A DNA stretch of 64,000 nucleotides from Altericroceibacterium spongiae. Its GTDB lineage: Bacteria; Pseudomonadota; Alphaproteobacteria; Sphingomonadales; Sphingomonadaceae. A program made the position numbers and the translations under genes. The notes under the pieces were generated by a model, which was not told the origin of the DNA, did no database searches, and saw only the letters and a program-made list of their open reading frames with translations. Below, one piece after another: positions 25,901-32,684 of the stretch (positions are counted from its first letter, which is position 1; every line of letters begins with the position of its first letter). The stretch covers positions 186,001-250,000 of the forward strand of contig NZ_RAPF01000002.1 of the NCBI RefSeq assembly GCF_003610805.1, written 5' to 3'.

Positions 25901-27702
25901 ATCGTATCGGCCCGTTTCATCAGCTCGTCGGCATCGTCACCGGGCAGCAGGCCGAGCTTGAAATCATGCACCGTGCCAATCTGCCCGTGATCGAGCTCGG
26001 TGGGTATCTCCGCCAATACGCGGAAACCGAAATTCTCCAGCGCGGGCACCGCATCGGACAGGGGCAGCCAGCCGCCGAGCTGATAGACTTTGAGCCGCAA
26101 ATCGGCTTCCGGATCACCTGCCATGCGATAGAGCCGCGCATCACGACCTTCCGGGCAATTGACTTCATCGCTGGTCAGACGGCGAATGCGCTCAATATCC
26201 TGAGCCGCTTCTTTCGCGCCGTAATCGGTACGATAGGACGGGGGGAAGGCATCGGCATAGCGTGCCGCCAGCGCAGCAGCCCGGCCTGGCACTTCACCAT
26301 CGGTCAGCTCATGCTCGACCGCTTCGCTCCAGCCGCGCAGCATGTCCTGCAAACGTGCATTGATCGCGGTTTCATCGGGGGTGCCGACCCGGCCACGAAA
26401 ATCGAGGACATAGCGCAGCATTACCAGATTGCCGCCTTCCACCGCCATGCTCCAGTCGAGCGTGGTGGCGCCGGTTTCTTCTTCGAGCATATGCTCGATC
26501 TGCTGCCGCATGGCGGTGGAGAGCATGTCGCGCGGAAACCAGACAAACCCAAAGAGATGACGCTGCAACGGTGCGGCGATCAGGGTGAGGCGCGGACGGG
26601 GGCGGTCCGACAGGCTCATCATCAGTGTGGCGACGCGGGCGATGTCCTCATCCGAAAAACCGATAATAATATCATGCGGCAGTTTGGTCAGGGCATTAAT
26701 CAGAGATTTGCCGTCATGGCTCGCCTGCTGAAGGTGCAGCGTATCCATGATGGTGGAAAATTGCCGGCGCAGCCGCGGCACTTCATCGGGTGCAGTGCCC
26801 AGTGCCGAACTGGTCCAGACCCCGGCATGGATGGAAATGGCATTTACTTCGCCATTCTCGATCATCGGAGTGATGAACAGATCGAGCGGCACGCGGCGAT
26901 GAACCTGCGAAATATGGTTAGCCTTGACGATCAGCAATTGCTTGCTGTGCTGCTCACCATCGGCCTTCAGGCGTTCGTCAAACCAGGCGATAGCCGCATT
27001 GCACGCCCTATCGGCCAGCAACTCACGCGCGCTTTCGCGGCAAATGCCCCGTTCCACCACCTGTTCACCGGCGCGGTTGCGTACGATATGGCCGAGATGC
27101 GTCATCATCCCTTCGCCGAGCCAGCGGAGCAGCGCTGCATCTTCGCGATCTTCCAGCGTGTCGGCATCCCTGAACAGGCATGCCTTCATATCCGGCCAGT
27201 CGCTGACTGCGGCACAGACATCCTTCAGCGTGATGTCGAGCGCTTTGTCCAGCTCACGCCGCTGACGGGCGTCGAGCCGGCCGGTTTCGAGATAGACCAT
27301 CGATTCGCGGTCTGTCGCATTGGTCGCCTCATGTGTGGCAATGCCAATCAGGCGGCCTTCATTATCACGTTCAACCGGAACGATCGGGTGGACCAGCCGG
27401 TCGATCGGTACATCGAATTCGGAAATCGTGGCAGCGATGGAATCGACCAGAAACGGCATGTCCCGATTGATGCAGGCAATGCGCATGAATCGCCTGTCTC
27501 CGGTGGTTGACTGAATCAGCACCACCGGTTCGCCGCTTTTCCGTGTTGCGGCAGCTTCGAGCAAAAAGCGGGCCGCGTCTTCGATCTCGTCTTCGGGAAG
27601 GCCTTTTTCATCGGGCAGCAGAGAAGCCTCGATCCTCTGGACAAGCTGCCGGGTTAGTGCCTGACTTGCCTGCGTTTCCTCATCGAGCGTCTCACGTGCC
27701 AT
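22987..27702 (-). CDS. gdh: NAD-specific glutamate dehydrogenase, 180-kDa class
   Basis: This 1571-residue enzyme belongs to the large GDH180 class found in proteobacteria and actinobacteria. It catabolises glutamate to 2-oxoglutarate and ammonium with NAD. The catalytic core is central (~residues 750–1160): [41 protein letters not shown] in sequence, then [17 protein letters not shown]. Long N- and C-terminal helical regions of regulatory character flank it, as in the class. It uses the ATG at 27702. It stands alone in transcription apart from possible read-through into the FAD reductase. Confidence 0.95.
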   Translation of the reverse strand: [1571 protein letters not shown]

Positions 27703-27861
27703 ATATCTTCGTCCTTCTTCGATCCGTAAGGGATCAATCCGGGGCAGCCCCGCATGTTCCGGCGCTTATACGATAGGCGAGAATAATTCTTGTGCCGGGC
27801 TTTCTGATTATTGCTTAGACTGATTTACCCGGGTTTCAATCGGGGAAAACCTGCTTTCTTT

Positions 27862-28845
27862 TTATGATCCCATAGCCTGCATGATGAGGCGCAGGGATTT
27901 TTCGCGCGCCGCGGGATCGTAGGTTGCGCCTGACAGGATAAGTTCGTCGGCACCGGTCCGTTCGACAAAGCGGCTGATACTGTCGCGCACCGTATCGGGG
28001 GAGCCGACCGCGCGGGCGACATCCATCCGTTCCAGCATGGCGCGCTGCATCATAGGCAGTGTATCGCGATAGCCAGGAACGGGTGGGGGCAATTTACCCG
28101 GATCGCCGGTGCGCAAGCGGACAAAAGACTGGTCTTGCGATGTTGCGAGGTCGAAAGCTTCCTGATCGCTATCTGCAGCGATTGCGGTCATCGCGGCCAT
28201 TACATGCGGCGTGTCGAGATAGGGCGATGGTTCGAAGCGTTCCCGATAGACACGCAGCGCTTCATCCAGATGGTCGGGTGCGAAATGGCTGGCGAAGGCA
28301 TAGGGCATGCCCAGTTTCGCTGCGAGCTGCGCACCGAAAAGGCTGGAGCCGAGCATCCACATTTCGATATCGGCACCGAATCCGGGCGTCGCTTTGATCG
28401 GCAAATCGACATCGCCGGTGAACAGCGCGCGCAGTTCCACCACATCACTGGGGAAATTGTCGGCCGCAGCCATCAGATCCTTGCGCAGCGCCTGAGCAAT
28501 TCTGCCCCCGGCGCCGGGGGCGCGGCCAAGACCGAGATCGACCCGCCCCGGGAACAGTGCCTCCAGCGTGCCGAATTGCTCGGCAATCACGAAAGGATTG
28601 TGATTGGGCAACATGATTCCGCCCGAGCCAATGCGGATCGTGCTGGTGCAATGGCCGATATGCGAGATGGCGAGGGATGTAGCACCGCCGGCAATACCCT
28701 CTGTCGCGTGGTGTTCGGCTATCCAATAGCGCTTATAACCGTTTTCCTCGGCCACTTTGGCCAGCTTGCCTGCTGCGTCGAAGGCTTGCGAAATCGTGCT
28801 TCCTTCGCGAACCGGAATAAGATCGAGTACGGAAAGCGGGATCAT
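27862..28845 (-). CDS. LLM-class flavin-dependent oxidoreductase
   Basis: The 327-residue product has the luciferase-like monooxygenase barrel: SVLDLIPVREGSTISQAF, KRYWIAEHHATEGIAGGATSLAISHI near residues 39–64, and SGGIMLPNHNPFVIAEQFGTLEALFPGRVDLGLGRAPG in order through 73–112. These are hallmarks of the FMN-binding subgroup with unknown substrates that includes YhbW. It uses reduced FMN to oxygenate a small organic substrate. Its ATG overlaps the stop of the upstream TPR gene (ATGA). The physiological substrate is unknown. Confidence 0.9.
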   Translation of the reverse strand: MIPLSVLDLIPVREGSTISQAFDAAGKLAKVAEENGYKRYWIAEHHATEGIAGGATSLAISHIGHCTSTIRIGSGGIMLPNHNPFVIAEQFGTLEALFPGRVDLGLGRAPGAGGRIAQALRKDLMAAADNFPSDVVELRALFTGDVDLPIKATPGFGADIEMWMLGSSLFGAQLAAKLGMPYAFASHFAPDHLDEALRVYRERFEPSPYLDTPHVMAAMTAIAADSDQEAFDLATSQDQSFVRLRTGDPGKLPPPVPGYRDTLPMMQRAMLERMDVARAVGSPDTVRDSISRFVERTGADELILSGATYDPAAREKSLRLIMQAMGS

Positions 28846-29717
28846 GGCTGATCCTCCTCTTGCAACTGGGCGAGATAGGCTTTGGCATTGGCGGCTTCGG
28901 TACTGTCTGCCGGGGCCAGGTCGAGCACCGCCTGCCAGTTCTTGCGGGCGGTTTCATCATCCCCTGAAAGGACTGCGATCAGTCCGGCTTCCAGCGCAAC
29001 CTCAGGATCTTGCGGGGCGAGGCCGCCGGCTGTGCGGATATGGTCTGCGGCTTCGCTCAGCTTATCCTGCCGTCGTTCCAGCGTGGCCAGCAAAAGCCAG
29101 CCGCGCGGGTTTTGCGGAGCATCGGTAATCGCCTTTTGCAGCGCAGCTTCGGCATCGTCTTCACGTTTCAGAAGGACGAGTGCGCGGGCGCGATCAGCGG
29201 ATAATCCTCCGGCAAGTGGCGTGTCCTGAGCAGATTCGGCCTCGGCCATAGCCAGATCGAAATCGTGGAGCGCATCCTCAGCCCGATTGTCGGCCAGTGC
29301 GGCATTGCCTGCCATGCCTGCCAGCCGGGCACGATCCGTATGATCGCTTTCCTTTCTGGCGGATCGGGCCGCGAGAAAGCTTTGTTCAGCCGCTTCCCAG
29401 CGTAACAGACTGACATAGGCCATGCCGAGGCATTGCTGTGGCAGGGCACGTTCGGTGCCATGCGCTTCGCTAAGCCAGCTGGAGGCGTTTACCATGGCCG
29501 TGGTCGGATCGCGGCGAGCCTTTTCGAGACACAGGCCAAGTCGGTCCTGTTCGATCGTGGAACGGGATGATCCGGCTCGCCGCGGATTCTGCCTTGTGGT
29601 TTCATCGCGTCCGATCCCCTGAGGCAGGGGCGCGTCGGACGCTCCGGGGACACCGCCCGTGGCCGTCTGCATCAGCATGAGCGGGGCGATGAGTGAAATG
29701 GGAAGGGAAAAGGGCAT
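28842..29717 (-). CDS. Exported TPR-repeat protein
   Basis: A 291-residue protein with a probable signal peptide (SLPISLIAPLMLMQTATGG). From about residue 85 to the end it is made of helix–turn–helix tetratricopeptide-like units: the A-x-x-x-L-G-x-A spaced pattern is seen in EDALHDFDLAMAEAE, DDAEAALQKAITDAPQNPRG, KLSEAADHIRTAGGLAP and ETARKNWQAVLDLAP. TPR proteins hold protein partners. It ends by overlapping the LLM gene, so these two are probably translated together, but the link in function is unknown. Confidence 0.85.
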   Translation of the reverse strand: MPFSLPISLIAPLMLMQTATGGVPGASDAPLPQGIGRDETTRQNPRRAGSSRSTIEQDRLGLCLEKARRDPTTAMVNASSWLSEAHGTERALPQQCLGMAYVSLLRWEAAEQSFLAARSARKESDHTDRARLAGMAGNAALADNRAEDALHDFDLAMAEAESAQDTPLAGGLSADRARALVLLKREDDAEAALQKAITDAPQNPRGWLLLATLERRQDKLSEAADHIRTAGGLAPQDPEVALEAGLIAVLSGDDETARKNWQAVLDLAPADSTEAANAKAYLAQLQEEDQP

Positions 29718-29729
29718 GGGGAGGCGGGC

Positions 29730-30464
29730 CTATTCGATCAGGGACTGAACCACCCGCAGCAGCAAGGCAATGTCTCCCTCGCGCGAGAGGCGGTGGTCCC
29801 CTCCCTTGATGAGTGTCACCTGCACATCTTCTGAATACAGCTTGTCTGCCAGATCGAGAGAAATGCGCGGGGGCACTTCGCTATCGGCCCGGCTGTGCAA
29901 CAGGCGCACCGGGCAGGCGAGCGGAATTGTGTCTGTCAGTTGCTTGTTCGCCTCGCCATCGGCCCAGAATTTTGCATGGGTCGGGGTGGGCTCAGGGCCA
30001 TAGGGATTATGACGTAGCAGGGTTTCACCCCCGGCAAGCCTGGCACGTTCGGCTTCATCATAACCCCAGCTGGTGAAATCGGGTGCGGCGGCGATCCCGA
30101 CCATTGCATGCAGTCGGTTCCCCAAAGCGCGTGCTACCATCAGCATCAGCCAGCCGCCCATGGAAGAACCGACCAGCAAAACCGGATGCGACAAGTAGCT
30201 CCCGATCAGTGACATAACCTCGTCACGCCAGATGGAAAGCGCGCCATCGGCAAAGTCTCCCGAACTTTGTCCGCACCCCGAATAGTCGAGCAGCAGGGCT
30301 TCGCGGCCCTGCTCCTGCGCCCAGGCAAACAGGGTCGTCGCCTTGGTGCCGTCCATATCGGACATATAGCCGGGCAGAAAAACCAGCGCCGGGCCTGTGC
30401 CGGGCGTGTGACGAAAAGCGATGCGACGCCCGTCGGGCAGATCGTGAAACTGTGTCTCGGCCAT
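29730..30464 (-). CDS. Alpha/beta hydrolase
   Basis: The 244-residue product shows the hydrolase fold with oxyanion-side FLPGYMSDMDGTKA, the nucleophile elbow GSSMGGW, an acid near LLHSRADSEVPP and the catalytic His in GGDHRLS near the C-terminus. The ATG at 30464 is chosen because the fold begins directly after it; a further ATG at 30524 would add a poorly conserved 20-residue extension. It lies 12 bases (from the outer ATG) after a second hydrolase gene on the same strand. Substrate unknown. Confidence 0.85.
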   Translation of the reverse strand: MAETQFHDLPDGRRIAFRHTPGTGPALVFLPGYMSDMDGTKATTLFAWAQEQGREALLLDYSGCGQSSGDFADGALSIWRDEVMSLIGSYLSHPVLLVGSSMGGWLMLMVARALGNRLHAMVGIAAAPDFTSWGYDEAERARLAGGETLLRHNPYGPEPTPTHAKFWADGEANKQLTDTIPLACPVRLLHSRADSEVPPRISLDLADKLYSEDVQVTLIKGGDHRLSREGDIALLLRVVQSLIE

Positions 30465-30536
30465 AGAGGCGAAGATGGGGGCTGACCGGGAACAGGACAA
30501 GAGAAACCGTGGGGCGGGCACCATGCGCGGTTTCGT

Positions 30537-31481
30537 TCAGGCTGAAGTCTTCTCTAGAAAAGCCTCGACCAGATCGCGCGTCTGTACGGGGTGATCGAGC
30601 ATGATAAAGTGATGGCTGTTTTGCACTTCTATCAGCCTGGCTTGCGGCAAACCGTCATAGGCACGCGTCCAGGAAGCGATGAAGCTGTCACGCAGGCCTG
30701 TGTCCGAATCTGTGGCGTATAAAACGGTGACCGGCACGGTGATGTCCTTGAGACGGGGACGCCAGTCGGTTGTCATCACTTCATACATCGCCTGCGCATC
30801 CACGCGTGTGTCGGAGCGGTCCATCCACCGGCTTATCTGACAGACATGGCGAGGGTCACTGGTCGAGCTGCCGGGTGCATCGGGGCTTGCTTCGGTCTTT
30901 TCCGGACAGTTCGCACTCAGATCGGGTTTGCGATCCGGTTCGCTCAGTAAAGTATCGCGCAGCCGGGCAGCATAGTCGCGCATCGTGTCTTTATCGGCGC
31001 CCGGTTTCAGCAAAGAGGGGTAGAAGGGAGCCCCATCCACAGCCATGATACGGCTGGGCAGATCAGGATGATTGGCGCCCACCATTAGGGCGAGTAACCC
31101 GCCCATCGAATGGCCGACCAAAGCGGGTGATTGCAGATTATGATCCACGATATAGCGTGCCAGATCTTCACTGATTGGGCCGAGCAATTCGCCCGAAGCG
31201 TTGGGGCCCGCCGGTTCGCCAAAGCCTTTTATCTGGATCAGATGGAAACGATAATGTGATTTCAGCTCTTCGGCGAGCGGTTGCCAGGCATCGCGTGGTG
31301 TGGCGAGGCCGGGAATTAGCACTACATCCGGTCCGGAGCCCGTCACTTCCACGCTGAAACGTCCGGCATCGATAACAGGTCTGTCTGCAGATTGCGCAGC
31401 GCTGTCTTGTGCGAAAGCAGATTTCGCAGGGTACAGGGCAAAAATCGCTAATGCGCATAAGGCAAGACGGAAGAAAATCAT
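30537..31481 (-). CDS. Secreted alpha/beta hydrolase
   Basis: This ~314-residue hydrolase has a signal peptide (FFRLALCALAIFALYPAKSAFAQ), so it is probably periplasmic. Fold landmarks are the strand VVLIPGLATPRDAW, the nucleophile elbow GHSMGGLLAL, the acid in YATDSDTG and the final His in NSHHFIMLDHPVQ. The ATG at 31481 is preferred: GGAGA lies 9 bases before it. It is the first of a short run of minus-strand genes after the XRE cassette. The substrate is not known, though the neighbours do not contradict an esterase or peptidase role. Confidence 0.87.
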   Translation of the reverse strand: MIFFRLALCALAIFALYPAKSAFAQDSAAQSADRPVIDAGRFSVEVTGSGPDVVLIPGLATPRDAWQPLAEELKSHYRFHLIQIKGFGEPAGPNASGELLGPISEDLARYIVDHNLQSPALVGHSMGGLLALMVGANHPDLPSRIMAVDGAPFYPSLLKPGADKDTMRDYAARLRDTLLSEPDRKPDLSANCPEKTEASPDAPGSSTSDPRHVCQISRWMDRSDTRVDAQAMYEVMTTDWRPRLKDITVPVTVLYATDSDTGLRDSFIASWTRAYDGLPQARLIEVQNSHHFIMLDHPVQTRDLVEAFLEKTSA

Positions 31482-31513
31482 AGCGGACGGTCTCCGGCAC
31501 GGGGGCGCGTGCG

Positions 31514-31705
31514 TCAATCGCGCAGGAATATGGCTTCGATGGGCAGTTCGAAAATATCGGCGATGCGGAAAGCGAGCGGAAGAGACGGGTCATATTTACC
31601 CGTTTCGATGGCGTTGACGCTCTGGCGCGATACGCCGATCCGCTCGGCCAGCGCCTGCTGGCTCCAGCTTTTCTCGGCCCGCAGAACCCTGAGGCGGTTT
31701 TTCAT
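31514..31705 (-). CDS. Small XRE-family (HTH_3) regulator
   Basis: This 63-residue protein is a bare helix-turn-helix domain: NRLRVLRAEKSWSQQALAERIGVSRQSVNAIETGKYDPS, ending in DIFELPIEAIF. The ATG at 31705 overlaps the stop of the upstream membrane-protein gene (ATGA), which fixes the start. Regulators of this length and type commonly repress their own operon, often with a small membrane protein encoded beside them. Confidence 0.88.
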   Translation of the reverse strand: MKNRLRVLRAEKSWSQQALAERIGVSRQSVNAIETGKYDPSLPLAFRIADIFELPIEAIFLRD

Positions 31706-32109
31706 GCGCCGCTTATCCGATTCCATATCTGACCGACGGCGAGTCCTAAGCACCAGATCGGGAAGATCATGAAAACGGGTAATTTCGGAACGTCGGTATA
31801 GAGTTCGAGCAGACCCCATACGCTGGCAATGGCAAGAGCGAAACCGGTCGCAACGAGGAATTTCCGCACTTCGAGCATCCGCAGATATTCGTCATCCAGG
31901 TCGACCAGCAGGCTGCCCATGGCCCAGATCCAGCCGACCACGGCAAGACCGGGCAGGAGTGCAAGCGCAATAGTGGCCGGGCTGGCGGCTGCGTCATCAG
32001 GGATGAACAAAGACGCCAGCATGATAGCGGCAATATAAAACACTGTCAGCGGAATGAAGCGCTTTGTGTAGCGACGATAGGCCGGACTGGAGCGAGGCAG
32101 ACAAGTCAT
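31702..32109 (-). CDS. Small multi-pass membrane protein of XRE cassette
   Basis: The 135-residue product has about four hydrophobic segments: FIPLTVFYIAAIMLASLFI, IALALLPGLAVVGWIWAMGSLLV, VATGFALAIASVWGLLEL and LPVFMIFPIWCLGLAVGQIW. Between the second and third is a charged loop, DLDDEYLRMLEVRKF. The ATG at 32109 overlaps the stop of the preceding 60-residue gene (ATGA). The family resembles uncharacterised membrane proteins that travel with XRE regulators. No function is known. Confidence 0.75.
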   Translation of the reverse strand: MTCLPRSSPAYRRYTKRFIPLTVFYIAAIMLASLFIPDDAAASPATIALALLPGLAVVGWIWAMGSLLVDLDDEYLRMLEVRKFLVATGFALAIASVWGLLELYTDVPKLPVFMIFPIWCLGLAVGQIWNRISGA

Positions 32110-32288
32110 GAGCAGGCCCCTTGCTTGCGGCGGAACAGACATGGCCTGGGAAAAGATGTGACGGCCGGTGCGCCAAAAATGATGAACATGATCTGCGCGG
32201 TGAAATCGCCAACCCATCCCGACATATTGGCCACAGCAAGCAAAAGGAGGGCTGTTGCCCAGCCGCAAGACTTCGTGAGCAGTGGCAT
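32106..32288 (-). CDS. 60-residue membrane protein, first gene of XRE cassette
   Basis: The product has two hydrophobic stretches (ATALLLLAVANMSGWVG and IMFIIFGAPAVTSF) and a basic, Cys-containing tail. The gene is accepted because its stop overlaps the start of the next gene by ATGA and a strong AAGGGAG lies 10 bases before its ATG. Function is unknown. Confidence 0.65.
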   Translation of the reverse strand: MPLLTKSCGWATALLLLAVANMSGWVGDFTAQIMFIIFGAPAVTSFPRPCLFRRKQGACS

Positions 32289-32323
32289 TGGTCAAGCTCC
32301 CTTGTTAATATGTAAAGCAACAT

Positions 32324-32337
32324 TGACTATATGGTCA
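32324..32337. promoter_or_regulatory. Candidate operator TGAC-TATATG-GTCA for XRE cassette
   Basis: An inverted repeat with 4-bp perfect arms (TGAC/GTCA) and near-symmetrical AT-rich centre lies 36 bases upstream of the first gene of the cassette, overlapping the likely promoter. The position suits an autorepressor such as the encoded XRE protein. The short arms make chance occurrence possible. Confidence 0.4.
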
Positions 32338-32461
32338 GTCCTGTCAAGTGTCATGGACATTTTCTCGATAGGATGCGCGAAAATGGGGCTTTCGTCATCT
32401 CGTGAGATGGGGGCGGCAAAGAATGGTGACTTGTCGGGAAAGTGTTGCTAAAGGCCCGTTC

Positions 32462-32533
32462 ATGGCTCCGATGCTGACCATCACGACGACTACCACCACC
32501 CGGTTCCCCCGGGGGCGGTCGGTCGCGATCTAG
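32462..32533 (+). CDS. Threonine-rich leader peptide upstream of thrS
   Basis: A 23-residue frame starts MAPMLTITTTTTTR and ends at TAG 32531–32533. Seven of residues 6–13 are Thr (T6, T8–T13), with ACC, ACG and ACT codons. A good ribosome site, AAAGG, lies 7 bases before its ATG. It stands 151 bases before thrS, the threonyl-tRNA synthetase gene, exactly where a ribosome-mediated attenuation leader would sit: stalling on Thr codons when charged tRNA-Thr is low would change RNA folding and raise thrS expression. The leader codons ACC-CGG can pair with a downstream segment. No experimental evidence is available here. Confidence 0.65.
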   Translation: MAPMLTITTTTTTRFPRGRSVAI

Positions 32534-32591
32534 TCGCTGCCATCGCTGCCCGGGTTTCGGGCGGCATGGCGTCACCACCCGAAACCGACCG
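32498..32591 (+). promoter_or_regulatory. Predicted attenuator structures in the thrS leader
   Basis: Two pairings exclude each other. ACCCGG at 32498–32503, at the end of the Thr-codon run, pairs with CCGGGT at 32550–32555. GGTTTCGGG at 32553–32561 pairs with CCCGAAACC at 32578–32586, and CGGTCGG (32516–32522) with CCGACCG (32585–32591) could extend this. The second hairpin would be the terminator-like form but no U-run follows it, so control might be by a factor or by translation instead of classical termination. Confidence 0.45.
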
Positions 32592-32684
32592 ATTAAGCAG
32601 GACGTCGCATCTTCCGATGGGCGCGCGCCTGTGCCATTGGGAGGCACCATATTTGGGCGTGCAACAGAGTAAGAGACAGGTTCG

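Larger units (their letters stand above)
32289..32684. other. Regulatory region between XRE cassette and thrS
   Basis: These 396 bases hold the XRE cassette promoter, a 14-bp inverted repeat (32324–32337) and, on plus, the thrS leader peptide with strong base-pairing potential. No other gene is supported. Confidence 0.7.

Noticed and set aside
25474-27510. A 678-residue open frame on plus opposite the NAD-glutamate dehydrogenase gene
   Set aside because: It is antisense to a certain gene and its composition (many H, R, Q, G) is typical of reverse-complement translation.
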